Positions 33,931 through 44,700 of a DNA stretch of 64,000 nt are shown in pieces. The stretch is from Bacteroides intestinalis DSM 17393. GTDB taxonomy: Bacteria; Bacteroidota; Bacteroidia; Bacteroidales; Bacteroidaceae. Within the stretch, counting starts at the first letter, position 1. Every line of letters begins with the position of its first letter. Position numbers and translations under genes: made by a program. The notes beneath the pieces were generated by a model. It was not told the DNA's origin, did no database searches, and saw only the letters and a program-made list of their open reading frames with translations. The stretch covers positions 124,001 through 188,000 of the forward strand of contig NZ_ABJL02000001.1 in assembly GCF_000172175.1 (NCBI RefSeq). Direction: 5' to 3'.

Positions 33931-34066
33931 CTTTTTCCCTTCCAACGGTTAGCCTTTTCCATCCGAACATTTATTCTTTCCACCGTGGAGTTTCTTTCTT
34001 TCCACCATGGTGGAAAGAAAGTTTCCCCGTGATGGAAAGCAACTTTCTCCATGGTGGAAAGAATAA
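33931..34066. repeat. Degenerate 22-bp palindromic repeat array (locus C)
   Basis: About six units recur every 22-23 bp with arms TTTCC and GGAAA. The best are CTTTCCACCATGGTGGAAAG, a perfect palindrome, and CTTTCTCCATGGTGGAAAG; earlier units such as CTTTCCACCGTGGAGTTTC are more worn. The array lies 170 bp beyond the 3' end of the hydrolase gene at 34237. It has the same period as loci A, B and D. Confidence 0.75.
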
Positions 34067-34236
34067 GTACCTACTACAATTTTCTTTAACCGTCGTAGCG
34101 AAAAGAGATAAAAGTGGCGATGCGGCGGCTTAACCTCTGAAACTTATATTATTCATGCGAATCAGGAGGGGAAATTATGTTCATATCCTGTCAAAAAAGA
34201 ATTAATCGATTTGATGTGTAATTAATCGGAATGGAG

Positions 34237-37200
34237 TTAGAAACCTTTCCTGTATATCGGCAACTCTTTCCCAAACTCCGTATGAACCACTTCGAAATTG
34301 ACAAAGCCATTCACGGACTCCGGTTCTAACAGCGTTGTCGCAAGGTTTGCATTCTTCTGTGAAAGACGAATGATGAAACAACCTGCCGGGAAGCTCTTCT
34401 TTTCCTTTACCGTCCGTGTAGAGACTGTGACCGGATAAATCTTTTCCCATTCCTTGGTAACTTTCTTGTATCCGGTAACTATATACTTCTCTACGGTGGC
34501 TGTGAAGGTTTTTCCTATCTCTTCTACTTCTATTCCTAAAGCCCGCAATTTCTCTGCTTGCATCCGGCAGGTATTCGGCAGAATATATGCTTTGGGACGT
34601 TTGCGTACTAACTCAGCTTTTAGTTGAAGTGCATCGAAGGTAGGCAGAGGTTCCGTAAAACGTTCGTTCTTGGCAAGGTCAATAAAAGTAACGGGAAGCT
34701 CTGTCCGTGCGGATTGAAAAGTGACGGATATATCACTCTTTCCACTGCAAGTCTCTTTTACGGCCTTTCGTATCTCACTTCTTACTTCTTTTGAATGAAG
34801 AGCCGCCGTTTCCAAAAGACTGCGGGATACCAGAAAACCACATTCTGCACGACGGGCAAAACACGCTCTTCCCAATCCTATTCCACGGATTTCTATGAAT
34901 AGAGATACCGTATTGGTGAGTCCCTGAAACGTGGAACTGGATTGCGGGTTCTTGGCATCTTTCATTGCATACAAGCTATCATTTCTGACGCTGGGTGTAA
35001 AGTAAAAGCCTGAATGATAACTGTTAGCTTCCAATGCCTTCTCTGCTTCTTCACGGAATAAGCCGTTGGAAAGTGTACGAATTCCGGCAGGGATATTCAA
35101 ATGCCCGCTGGGTAGGAAAAGGACATCGGGGGCCGTAGCTACTTTAGTACCCCGAAGCAATTCAAACTCCTTGCGGAACGGATTGAATTCGTGAATATCC
35201 AGCGCTATTTCGGGATTCCATTCCTTGTACGCTTTTTTAAGAAGAAGAGTCACCGGATCGGCAAGTTTACTTTGATCCCGGTTCAAATCATACCCACTGC
35301 CCGATTTACGGCTTTGCATGGCATAACCGTCCGTATTGGCTATGGGTACAAGCGCAAGAGAAACCTTTCTCAATAGTTCAGTACCTTCGGGCGTATTCAG
35401 TAAATAATCGACAAGCATACAGGTTGCTTCCGGCCCGGCAGGTTCGTTGCCGTGCAGTCCTGCTTGTATCCAGACTCTTATTTTCTTTTTCTCGTTGGGA
35501 GTTCCGAAATAGAGCACGGGGATATCCCTGCCCTGTGGAGTCTTTCCTATATCGGACAGCGTAACCTTACCGGGATGCTTGTCGGCTAAATCCTTCAAAT
35601 ATCTGTTTATCTCGAACAAGGAAGCCAGACCTTCTTCAAGCGGCTTGCCGAGGGTGGGAGTGGAATATTGCTGTTCCGGTTCGGGATAGAAACGGCGGGT
35701 TACCTCTTCCGGCTGCACCGTGGGCTGGATATTCCAGAGAGAAGGGTTGCTGAATACGGTTTCTTGCGCAATACGTTGCAGATAGAGTGCTTCCTCTTCG
35801 GGCAGTCCGACATAATAAGTACTTGTATAGGGTTTCTGAAAAAATACGCTACAGAATACATTGGCGGCAAGATAAGAACCCTGTCGGGAAGGGTGGCTGT
35901 GATCGTTGTTGTAAAGCGTGATACTTGGATTCTCCGTGCGGACACGCTTCCAAGCGATGCCGACGGGGGCACACCAGGCATTCAGTTGAACAGTCATCTC
36001 CAAATAACTTTCAGCCAGTCGTTGCTGCATTTCGGTATATGTGTCGATGTCGTGTCCCCAGGTCATGTAGAAAACGGTTTTTCCCTTCGGATTGTAAAGG
36101 CGGCGCAGGCTGTCGAGGGAGTGGGCAGGCTTGTATACATTTTCCTGTACCCATTCCTTTTCGCGGGCAGGCGCTTTACTTTGGTCTTGCAGGATGACGA
36201 AATCCCAGTTTCCTTCACGAATGGCATCCAGGGTTTCAGGATTGGCGGCATGTTTCCTCAATGTCCAGCCACCGTGTTCCACCAATTTTACAGAAAGCTT
36301 GTGGCCGGTGGAGGCGGCAAGAGCTTGCACTTGTCGGACTAAACGGTTGTATTGTGTGTAGCTGTTGCCTATGAACAGTGCACGTAGGGAGTCTCCCAAC
36401 ATGGCAGGAACGGCACGTCTGCCCATTCCGGCGGAGTGGTGTCCGATGCCCTGTTCTTCTATTTTCTGCCAGTTGCAGGGCCAGTTGTGTTCGGCTGCTA
36501 TCCGGTGGAGGTATCGGTAGAACTGATTGCCACGCTCGTAGCGGTTGCGTCCCTGTGCTTCGGCTTCGGGAGTCTTTCTTAAATACGATTCGCGGATGGT
36601 GTCTCCCGTAGCCAATTGGAGGATAATCGGTTTGGCAAGGTACTTCCTGATTGTTTCGGGGGTGACATACGGAATGTTGCGTACTCCGTAGGGAAAATCT
36701 TGCGAAGCATCGGGGAAGGTGTACCATCCCGGACTGCCGATAACGGCTTTCTCCACATACGGACTGTCATAAAAAAGCATGAAACGCTGCACAAACTGCC
36801 CTCCGGCTGAGTGACCGTAAATCATATATCCTTTCCGTTCACTACCTGAAGATTGGCGGACGTACTCAAAGATTTTATCAACCAGTGCCGGCGTTTGCTT
36901 TTCGGCCGGACGTATCGTGTGATCTTTGTCATTCATGACACCGACTTCCTGATAATCGGGCAAAGGAAACCTTTCCAGATCGAAGTGGGGAATGAAAACC
37001 ATGAATTTATGCTTCTCTGCCTCCTGCTTCCAAGCTTTGAGCAGATAAGTGAAACCGCGGTCGGCACCTTCAAAGACAAAGACAATGGGCATCCGGCGTA
37101 CATCGCCCGAAGCCGGAATGTAATAGTGCACATCTACCGGACGGTCGGCAAAAGGCGGATAGTCTTTGTAGGTGAACTTGCCTTCACCCACGGGAAGCAC

Positions 37201-37263
37201 GGAGGCGGCACGGAGTCCGGCGCCCAGAAAGACAATGGCAAAAAATAGAATCAGTCTTTTCAT
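34237..37263 (-). CDS. Exported three-domain hydrolase: alpha/beta hydrolase, SGNH hydrolase, M14 carboxypeptidase
   Basis: A 1008-residue protein with a signal peptide (about 1-19). Domain 1 (about 20-290) is an alpha/beta hydrolase with nucleophile Ser152 in GHSAGG. Domain 2 (about 293-505) is an SGNH hydrolase, with block I FIGNSY (Ser301) and the Asp/His pair in NDHSHPS (Asp454, His457). Domain 3 (about 540-820) is an M14 zinc carboxypeptidase: Zn ligands His604 and Glu607 in HGNEPAG and His691 in DIHEFNP, substrate residues in DLNRD, and a probable catalytic Glu in FIEIRG. All three sites look intact. It is the last gene of an operon with SusC/SusD, a dicarboxylate carrier and an isoaspartyl dipeptidase, and its ATG overlaps the dipeptidase stop by 4 bp. 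Deacylation of decorated peptides followed by trimming is a plausible job, but inferred. Confidence 0.88.
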   Translation of the reverse strand: MKRLILFFAIVFLGAGLRAASVLPVGEGKFTYKDYPPFADRPVDVHYYIPASGDVRRMPIVFVFEGADRGFTYLLKAWKQEAEKHKFMVFIPHFDLERFPLPDYQEVGVMNDKDHTIRPAEKQTPALVDKIFEYVRQSSGSERKGYMIYGHSAGGQFVQRFMLFYDSPYVEKAVIGSPGWYTFPDASQDFPYGVRNIPYVTPETIRKYLAKPIILQLATGDTIRESYLRKTPEAEAQGRNRYERGNQFYRYLHRIAAEHNWPCNWQKIEEQGIGHHSAGMGRRAVPAMLGDSLRALFIGNSYTQYNRLVRQVQALAASTGHKLSVKLVEHGGWTLRKHAANPETLDAIREGNWDFVILQDQSKAPAREKEWVQENVYKPAHSLDSLRRLYNPKGKTVFYMTWGHDIDTYTEMQQRLAESYLEMTVQLNAWCAPVGIAWKRVRTENPSITLYNNDHSHPSRQGSYLAANVFCSVFFQKPYTSTYYVGLPEEEALYLQRIAQETVFSNPSLWNIQPTVQPEEVTRRFYPEPEQQYSTPTLGKPLEEGLASLFEINRYLKDLADKHPGKVTLSDIGKTPQGRDIPVLYFGTPNEKKKIRVWIQAGLHGNEPAGPEATCMLVDYLLNTPEGTELLRKVSLALVPIANTDGYAMQSRKSGSGYDLNRDQSKLADPVTLLLKKAYKEWNPEIALDIHEFNPFRKEFELLRGTKVATAPDVLFLPSGHLNIPAGIRTLSNGLFREEAEKALEANSYHSGFYFTPSVRNDSLYAMKDAKNPQSSSTFQGLTNTVSLFIEIRGIGLGRACFARRAECGFLVSRSLLETAALHSKEVRSEIRKAVKETCSGKSDISVTFQSARTELPVTFIDLAKNERFTEPLPTFDALQLKAELVRKRPKAYILPNTCRMQAEKLRALGIEVEEIGKTFTATVEKYIVTGYKKVTKEWEKIYPVTVSTRTVKEKKSFPAGCFIIRLSQKNANLATTLLEPESVNGFVNFEVVHTEFGKELPIYRKGF

Positions 37264-38405
37264 TCTTCATACCTCCCTTTTTTAATGACTTCTTTATCCT
37301 TTAGGGCGAGTTTGCCGCGTGCTATGACGTGTGTCAGTTGAAGCTCGGAATCGAGGAAACAGAGGTCGGCATCGAAACCGATGTCTATTCTGCCTTTGGT
37401 ACGCAGTTTGAGGTTGCGTGCCGGATTGCTGGTGATAAGGGTCAGTGCCTGTTCCAGAGGCAACAGACCTTCTTTTACGAGCAATCTCATCTCCTGCAAG
37501 TTGAGGTGCAGGGGAGCGGGGCGATAGGTCGTTTCTTTGGTTTCGGGATTGGTACGGCGCACTCCGCCACGGCCGTCACTGGAGAAGGTGATGCGGTCGA
37601 GGGGTACATGGGCTTCGAGGGCTTTCATGACGCAGCGATGGGGAGCGTCGAATTTGGTTCCTCCGGTGGAGAAATCTACCATACCACCCATGCAGGCAAA
37701 TTCTACGGCTTGCCAGAATAAGGCTTCCGTGCGTATCAGGTGAGTAGGCGAGAGATAGGGAATCAGCGTGGGATATTTGCGGGCGATGTCCAGCAACGGG
37801 GTGATACCGTCGGGTAAGGCTCCCAGATGAATATGCAGGATACCTCCTTTGCCGGAAGTGAAACCGCCGAGGCGTACTTGGTTGATGAGGCGCAGTATCT
37901 CCAGTTCGGTGGGGAAAGCGCTGCGGTCGTCACTCATGGCAAGTTTGCAACCGATCACTTTGTCGATGAAGATGAGATCGTCGGCTACGCAGGACATCAG
38001 TGTTCTGGGAGGCAATCCGTAGAAACTGGTAAGCATGTAGGCGCTGAGGCCGTTATCTTCCAAGGCTTTGGTTTTAGCATAAAGGGTGGTCAGTTCTTTT
38101 ACGAAACCGTCCGTGCCGAGTAGTCCTACCACGGTAGTGGTTCCGCAAGCCACCAGTTCGCTCATGGAGACGTCGGGGACTAAGGAAGCATAGCCGGTTT
38201 GTCCGCCGCCACCGGTGATGTGGACGTGCTGGTCGATAAAGCCGGGGGTGACGGCGCACCCGCCGGCGTCTATGGTATCAAATGGAATACCGGTCAGTTC
38301 TATTTTCCGGTCTATGAGGGCTATTTTATCATCTGCCAGCAGAACGTCGTTCATGCCAAGATGTTCCGGAGAGTATAAGTTTGCATTTTTAATGAGTGTG
38401 AACAT
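37260..38405 (-). CDS. iadA: Isoaspartyl (beta-aspartyl) dipeptidase
   Basis: A 381-residue amidohydrolase-superfamily enzyme that cleaves beta-aspartyl dipeptides, which arise from damaged Asn/Asp residues. The metal site HxH is in GFIDQHVHITGGGGQTG. The carbamylated-Lys region is in CKLAMSDDRSA, further His ligands are in ILHIHLG and SPTHLIR, and the catalytic Asp is in ITFSSDGRGG. It is cytoplasmic, with no signal peptide. Its place between a C4-dicarboxylate carrier and an exported carboxypeptidase suggests Asp-containing peptides as the substrate of the locus. Confidence 0.93.
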   Translation of the reverse strand: MFTLIKNANLYSPEHLGMNDVLLADDKIALIDRKIELTGIPFDTIDAGGCAVTPGFIDQHVHITGGGGQTGYASLVPDVSMSELVACGTTTVVGLLGTDGFVKELTTLYAKTKALEDNGLSAYMLTSFYGLPPRTLMSCVADDLIFIDKVIGCKLAMSDDRSAFPTELEILRLINQVRLGGFTSGKGGILHIHLGALPDGITPLLDIARKYPTLIPYLSPTHLIRTEALFWQAVEFACMGGMVDFSTGGTKFDAPHRCVMKALEAHVPLDRITFSSDGRGGVRRTNPETKETTYRPAPLHLNLQEMRLLVKEGLLPLEQALTLITSNPARNLKLRTKGRIDIGFDADLCFLDSELQLTHVIARGKLALKDKEVIKKGRYEE

Positions 38406-38419
38406 GATTCGGAGTTGTT

Positions 38420-39808
38420 TTATAGTGTTATGAAATGATAAGCTATCAGGAATAGAATGCTGCCTATAAGGGGCAGGGTATTTCTCTTTGCCAGTTCAAT
38501 GGGCGATACACCCGCCACGCCGGCAATGGCGACAATGATACCCGCTATGGGAGATGCGGCACGCCCCATACTGGCGGATAACTGCAAAGGAAGCACGAGG
38601 GAATAGGCAGGCATACCCAACTGTCCGGCAATTCCGGGTAGCAACGGACCGAACGAGAAGAAGGCCGCGTTTCCGCTTCCCATCAACATGGCCGCACAGA
38701 AGATTATCAGGGCGAAGACTGCTGCGATGGCAATGCCGGAAAGTCCTATATGTGTGGAGTAATCTACCAGTGAGTCGATGAAACCGAGGCTAATCAGTCC
38801 TTTGGAAAATATCTCGGAGGCAACAATTAGTGTCACGACACTTCCGAAGACATTTCCCATCCCTTTCCAGAAGCTGGAGAAGGCGTCAAAGGTTTTCCGT
38901 ATATTGCGTATATGACAGCCTACGAATACAAGTGAGACAAAGAGGGAAAATAGCATGGCGGTCGTTGTATTGAGTGCTATGGGAGGTTGGAACAGCCCCA
39001 CATAGGGTGAAAATATAATGAGAAGCGCAAGCGGAAGTACGGGCAGCATGGCGAATATCAATGGAATATCCGGTTGGGTAGAGGTCTGCGGGACTTCTGC
39101 TGTTTCATGGTTTTCCGTACTCTGCCTGGCGGCTTCTTTTTTATCGAAATATCTATTGTTGAAGTAAAACAGGGTCATGACTACCAAGGTGGTAGGGATA
39201 ACCAACGGGAGTTGGTGGGTAATGAAATAAGCTACGTTGGTCTGGTCGATAAGTTCGGCAGCAAGGGCTGTGTTTGCCGAACCGGGCCCCTGGTCGAACA
39301 GCGTTGCGGCGGCAATGACGGATAATGCGGTGAGGCGGCTTACTCCCAATCCGATGAGGACGGGGTAAACGGAGGCGACAAGCAAGAGTCCTAATCCGGC
39401 TGCCGAGGGGGTAGTGATAAAGAGCAACTGGCCGATGGGAATGGTGACGGTAGCTGCCAGGTAGGGGTAACGACGAAAGAAACCCAACGGTTTCATGGAG
39501 ATGTGTACCAGGGCATTGGTGGCTTTTATGTGATTCATAAAAGCTACATAGCCGCCAATGGTCATAATCATCAGTCCTGCGCGGGACAGGTTGCCGATGA
39601 ATGTTTCTTCCACCACTTTCACCAAATCGAAAACAACGCTACCGGTGGATTTATCCGGAATGATGGGTTGGACATTGAGAATGAGGGCGAATGTCAACAT
39701 CACAAGTCCGGCCAGCATCAGAACTCCTTGCGGATTCAGTTTCCGGTAGAGGTAAATAGCGGTGACGGTGATCACCAATATACAGAGGAGGAAGGCTACG
39801 ACTGACAT
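38420..39808 (-). CDS. DcuC-type C4-dicarboxylate or amino acid carrier
   Basis: A 462-residue inner membrane protein with about 11-12 hydrophobic helices, the layout of the anaerobic C4-dicarboxylate carrier (DcuC/YfcC) group. Conserved-looking segments include FNRYFDKKE-type loops, TTPSAAGLGLLLVASVYPVLIG and MGRAASPIAGIIVAIAG near the end. Such carriers move fumarate, succinate or aspartate, or whole small peptides in related groups. It lies 15 bp before iadA and should either import the dipeptides for IadA or exchange aspartate and succinate. Specificity cannot be read from the sequence. Confidence 0.8.
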   Translation of the reverse strand: MSVVAFLLCILVITVTAIYLYRKLNPQGVLMLAGLVMLTFALILNVQPIIPDKSTGSVVFDLVKVVEETFIGNLSRAGLMIMTIGGYVAFMNHIKATNALVHISMKPLGFFRRYPYLAATVTIPIGQLLFITTPSAAGLGLLLVASVYPVLIGLGVSRLTALSVIAAATLFDQGPGSANTALAAELIDQTNVAYFITHQLPLVIPTTLVVMTLFYFNNRYFDKKEAARQSTENHETAEVPQTSTQPDIPLIFAMLPVLPLALLIIFSPYVGLFQPPIALNTTTAMLFSLFVSLVFVGCHIRNIRKTFDAFSSFWKGMGNVFGSVVTLIVASEIFSKGLISLGFIDSLVDYSTHIGLSGIAIAAVFALIIFCAAMLMGSGNAAFFSFGPLLPGIAGQLGMPAYSLVLPLQLSASMGRAASPIAGIIVAIAGVAGVSPIELAKRNTLPLIGSILFLIAYHFITL

Positions 39809-39888
39809 AATCTGATTGGTTCTGTGTTATAAATTGTTTTTTGAGGAGTGATCGGAGATGGGACAGGAATGCATTAAATGAAGTGTCT

Positions 39889-39920
39889 CAATTCTCCTCC
39901 TCTCAAAAGGAGGAGAATTG
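39889..39920. other. Hairpin between susD-like and carrier genes
   Basis: A perfect 13-bp stem (CAATTCTCCTCCT with AGGAGGAGAATTG) with a 6-nt loop lies in the 144-bp gap. There is no T-tract in the direction of transcription. This suggests a processing or stabilising stem that lets the susC/susD part of the message be more abundant than the downstream part. Confidence 0.6.
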
Positions 39921-39952
39921 GGATAGCACTATTTAATCATTGTTCTACTGTC

Positions 39953-41746
39953 TTATAAGTACCCCGGATTATTCTCCAACTGGCGACCTGTATTGGAATC
40001 TATGAACTCTTGCGGAATCGGGAACAACACAGGCGTATCATACGAATTCATGCCTCGTGCATCGCGTCCTGCAATCTCATTCAACTGTCGCATACGGCGT
40101 TTGAAGTAATTGTTCACATCACGTTCATCTCCACCTTTCTCCTGACTTACGCGAATCAGGGTGTGACGGCGTTCTTCTTCGGAAAGAAGTTCACGGCTAC
40201 GTTCGTCCAGAATGAAATCCATACCTCCTGCGGTAAGTTCAGCTTCTGTGATGCTGACTGCATTGGAACGATTGCGTACCTTGTTAATCCATTTGATGGC
40301 TTCACCTGCCTGGTTGTTTTTCAGTAAGGCTTCCGCATAAAGCAAGTACGTGTCGGCGAGGCGGAGATAAACAATATCCTGATAACATCCATCCTTGTCA
40401 CCATTTGCCAGCAACGGTGCCACGTAATCCCATTTGCGGGTAGTGGGCCAGTTATACTTCTTGATGGTTGTCTTATTATCATCCAGCATAGCGGCGGTTA
40501 CAGTGGTGTCTACCACCATCTTACCGTTATTAAGGAATTCCGTAATCTTGCCGTCGGCACCCTTTTCGTTAATAGTCCATACCACTGCATGATCGGATAC
40601 ACGGTCGTCCTGAGTTCCCTGATCTTTATAGTTGTAGAGGCGGAAAGCACCTCTTGAAGGCACGCAACGTCCGGCACCTTTACCACCGTTGTTTATCCAG
40701 AACACCTGAGGCCAAGTGGCTGCACCGCTTGTATAGTCGGGATCGTACTTGTTGCTCTTGTTGATGACACCATCGTTGGAGTAATAATTTTTATATGTAC
40801 TCTTCATGTAAACTTCGGCTGTACCGAACGCGCTGTTTTCCGGTTCCGTGTTGACAAAAGCATATAAAACCTCTGTGTTTCCGTCCGCATACATCGGTGT
40901 GCGGAATACGTCGATGAACGGACAGCCTGGATTGGCGGAGTTCTTGCCGAAACGGTTGGTTATCAAACTGTATTCGGAACCTTCTGTCAGCGGCTTCAAA
41001 ACTTCGACTGCCTTGGAGGGCTGGTCCATTGCCAGGTATAGTTCACCCAGATAATGGCGTGCCATGGCTCCTGAAATCTTGCTGTTGCTTTCTTCACGCA
41101 ACGGTAAATTGTTCATGGCGAAAACAAAGTCCTGCTCCATGACTTCACGGATGGATTCTACGGAATTGCGCTCCCAGTCGTTACGGTAGTTCATACCTGT
41201 AATTTCTTCGGTGGACAAAGGTACGGCACCGAATGAATACGTCAGATGACGGTAAGCCCATGCGCGGAAGAAGCGGGCCTGTGCGATGATCTTATTCTTG
41301 TGGGCGGCAGCTTCGGTTTCGGTTCCTTTCCAGTCGATACCACTGCCTTCGGCACGTGAAATCACCATGTTTGCCGTATTGATGATGCGGTAACACCATT
41401 GGAAGATGTTCTGAAATATCCGTAAGTCCGTCTGGTTGATTTGCGACGGATAGTACATGTATTTAAAGTCGCTGTGTGAGTTATTACTCCATGAATTGTC
41501 CACACCGCAACCCCATGCAGAGTGCAGAACGAGCGGCAGACCACCACCGAGTGCATCGGCACGGCGGTATTCGTTACGCATCATTCCGTAGAAGCTGGTT
41601 ACCATGGATTGGAACCCGCTGTAATCTACTAACAGATTTTCAGGGTAGAGTGAAGCACGCGGATCTTCTTCCAGGAAGCTGGATTCATTGCATCCGGTCA
41701 TGCAGAGCACGAGTAGTGCTATCAGTGTATATTTTAGCTTTTTCAT
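39953..41746 (-). CDS. SusD/RagB family outer-membrane lipoprotein
   Basis: A 597-residue lipoprotein (signal ending LLVLCMTGC). It has SusD-type helices with TPR-like motifs (ARFFRAWAYRHLTYSFGAVPL, GAMARHYLGELYLAM, YLRLADTYLLYAEALLK) and the C-terminal PIPQEFIDSNTGRQLENNPGY typical of the family. With the SusC-like partner it forms a lid-and-barrel importer. SusD homologues commonly bind glycans, but in this operon the enzymes act on peptides, so peptide capture is more likely. The gene begins 24 bp after the SusC-like gene. Confidence 0.95.
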   Translation of the reverse strand: MKKLKYTLIALLVLCMTGCNESSFLEEDPRASLYPENLLVDYSGFQSMVTSFYGMMRNEYRRADALGGGLPLVLHSAWGCGVDNSWSNNSHSDFKYMYYPSQINQTDLRIFQNIFQWCYRIINTANMVISRAEGSGIDWKGTETEAAAHKNKIIAQARFFRAWAYRHLTYSFGAVPLSTEEITGMNYRNDWERNSVESIREVMEQDFVFAMNNLPLREESNSKISGAMARHYLGELYLAMDQPSKAVEVLKPLTEGSEYSLITNRFGKNSANPGCPFIDVFRTPMYADGNTEVLYAFVNTEPENSAFGTAEVYMKSTYKNYYSNDGVINKSNKYDPDYTSGAATWPQVFWINNGGKGAGRCVPSRGAFRLYNYKDQGTQDDRVSDHAVVWTINEKGADGKITEFLNNGKMVVDTTVTAAMLDDNKTTIKKYNWPTTRKWDYVAPLLANGDKDGCYQDIVYLRLADTYLLYAEALLKNNQAGEAIKWINKVRNRSNAVSITEAELTAGGMDFILDERSRELLSEEERRHTLIRVSQEKGGDERDVNNYFKRRMRQLNEIAGRDARGMNSYDTPVLFPIPQEFIDSNTGRQLENNPGYL

Positions 41747-41770
41747 ACTGTTTCTCTTTGTTTTAGCGGT

Positions 41771-44700
41771 TTATAAATCAAGTTTCAGACCGAATGTGAA
41801 TGAACGTACCTGCGGAGTGGACTGTTGGTCGCTGATAAATTCCGGGTCGAGGCCGGTCCAGCTTGTCCAGGTTGCCAGGTTCTTGATGTTCATATATACT
41901 TCGAGGCGGTTCAGGGAAATCTTCTTTAACCAACGCTGAGGAACACGGTAGGCCAGCGTGACATCCTGCACACGGAGGAAGTCGGTCTTTTCGTAGAAAC
42001 CTGCGCTCATCGGGTTTACAGAAGTATCCAGTGAGTTTTTCGGGTACTTGTTGGTAGGATTCTCCGGTGTCCAGAAGTCTACCATGAGGCGGTTCTGGCG
42101 ATAGGAGTTGTGAGATACGTCGTAAAGCCAGTTATTGGCTGTCTGTCCCAGTTGGGCATTGAGGAATACGCTCAGACTGACATTCTTGTATCGGAAAGTA
42201 TTCGTCATACCCATTGTTACTTTAGGAATTGCCGAGCCGATGATTTCCTTGTCTGCTGGGGTGATGTCGTTTACACCATCCTTGTCATGGTACTTCATAT
42301 ATCCGGGGATGGAGTAGCGATAGTTCGGGTCTTGCTGTCCGTTCGGATTAGACGGGTCGGTGATCTGCCAGATACCGATGAAGCGGTAGTCGTAGTTCAC
42401 GTTGATGGGCTGGCCGATGAACCACCTGGAACCGATATCATCCATAGGGTTGCCGTTGGCATCGTAGAGACCTACATTTACGATCTTTGTCTTGTAGTGC
42501 GACAGGTTGAAAGTAGTGGACCAGTCGAAATCTTTCTTGGCAATGTTGTTGGAAGTAATTTGTAACTCTAAACCACGGTTCTTGGTCTCACCGATATTCT
42601 CGGTAATGTTTCCCGTACCGTTGATGGTGGGGATGGAGCGATTCAGCAACAGGTCGCTTGTCTTCGACCAGTACATGTCGAATGTTCCTTGGATACGTCC
42701 GTTCCACAGTTGGAAGTCGATACCGGTATTGATGGATTGTGTAGTTTCCCATCCTAACGAAGGAGAAGCCAGCTTGGAAGGATAGAAACCGTAGTTTGGG
42801 GTATGGTCGTCTTTCAGATAATTGAAGGTGGAAAGGTCAGGCAATGTAGTGTAGGCGCCTACTGCTTCGTTACCGTTCTTACCCCATGACAGGCGATATT
42901 TCAGGTTGCTTACCACTTTTGCCAACGGGCTTGTCTGAAAGAAATGTTCATTGGAAATATTCCAGCCGATAGCCATGGAAGGGAATATACCGAACTTGGA
43001 TTGGCTACCGAATGCGGAGTAACCGTCACGGCGTGCAGTCAGTGTCAATAGGTAACGGCTGTCGTATGAGTAGTTCAGACGTGCCATCTGAGAGATATGG
43101 TTTTGCTTGGTATAGCTGGAGCTGCCGGACATGGTGGCGGCTTTGGATATCTGATAATAGTACATCACGTCGTTCGGAAAGTCTTTGCCTTCCATTCCGT
43201 TGCCTTCTTTCTCGTAGCTTTGTGCAGAATACAGACCGGTGAAGAAGATGCGGTGCTTGCCGAATTCACGGGTATAAGTGATGATGTTTTCCAGAATCCA
43301 CTCTTGTGAGTGCCAGTCGTCGGTGTTCAGAATACCATTGGAGCGTGCGCCGTAGTAAGTGTCCATTCCTTGGTACTGTTTCCAGCTGCTGTTTTGGTAC
43401 GTATAGCCGGTATTGAGCTTATAGCTGAGTCCGGGGACGAACGGCAACTTTATTTCTACCACGTTGTTGGTGATGACTTTAGAGCGTATGTCGTTGCTCT
43501 TGTTGTTGAGGCTGCTTAAGGGGTTTACAGAGAAAGCTTCGCTGGAATCTTCCCAGGCGGCGGAACGGATGTTGCCTTCTTCGTCATAAGCTTCTGCCAG
43601 GGGATTCATACGGAATGCTCTGGAGAAAGAAGCGCTGCTGCCGCTTCGGTCGTAGCGTCCCAACTGGGTACTGGTAGAGAACTTAAACCAGGAAGTGAAC
43701 TCCTGATCGAGGTTGAAACGGATGTTGTAGCGTTTGAATTGGTTGCCTACGGCAGTACCTTTCACATCGGTATAGTTCAGCGAGACAAAATAGTTGGTTT
43801 TGTTGACGCCACCACGGAAGGAGATGTTGTGCTGCTGCTTGAAACCGGTGCGGGTTGCCAGCTCCAGCCAGTCGGTATCCATGCCGGCTTCGTGCATACG
43901 CAATTCTGTGGCGGTCATAGATCCCATCCACGGTTCGGGATTGCTTTCTGTGGGCGGGGTGGTATTGGCATCTTTCAATGCTTCCGTCTTATACTTCCAG
44001 AATTCAGCTCCATTCATGAGGTTGGGGAAGTTGATAGGATTGTCAATGGTGATGTAGGTGTCGTAAGATACGGTCAGTTTGCCTTTTTCACCTCTCTTGG
44101 AGCTGATGAGGATGACACCGTTCGAACCGCGGGCACCGTAGATGGCAGCCGAAGAAGCATCTTTCAATACTTCAATGGATTCGATGTCGTTCGGATTGAT
44201 TTCGGACCAGGGACCATCAAAGGGAATACCGTCCAGAATAACCAGTGGTTTGTTGTCTGCCGTGATGGAGTTCTCGCCGCGGATGCGGGTCTTGGTGGAA
44301 GAGCCTTCCGCATTGGTTCCGGTCACTGAGATATTCAGGCCCGGTACGGCACCTTGCAAAGATTGGATGATGTTGGTTTGCGGGCGATTCTCCAGTGTTT
44401 TGGTATTTACGGAAGCAACTGCACCTGTCATATCCGACTTGCGCTGCACACCATAACCTACCACTACTACCTCATCCAGCATCTTAGTGTCTTCCTTCAG
44501 GATAATGCTGACGGGTTTCGTGCCGTTGACTTTCACATCCTGGTTCAGATAGCCGATAAAAGAGATTTCAAGAGTGCTGCCATTCTGTACATTTGCTAAT
44601 GAAAAGTCTCCTTCTACATTGGTGACACTTCCTGTACCAGTGCCTTTCACAATGACATTAGCTCCGATGATGGGTTCGCCCTTTTCATCTTTCACATTTC

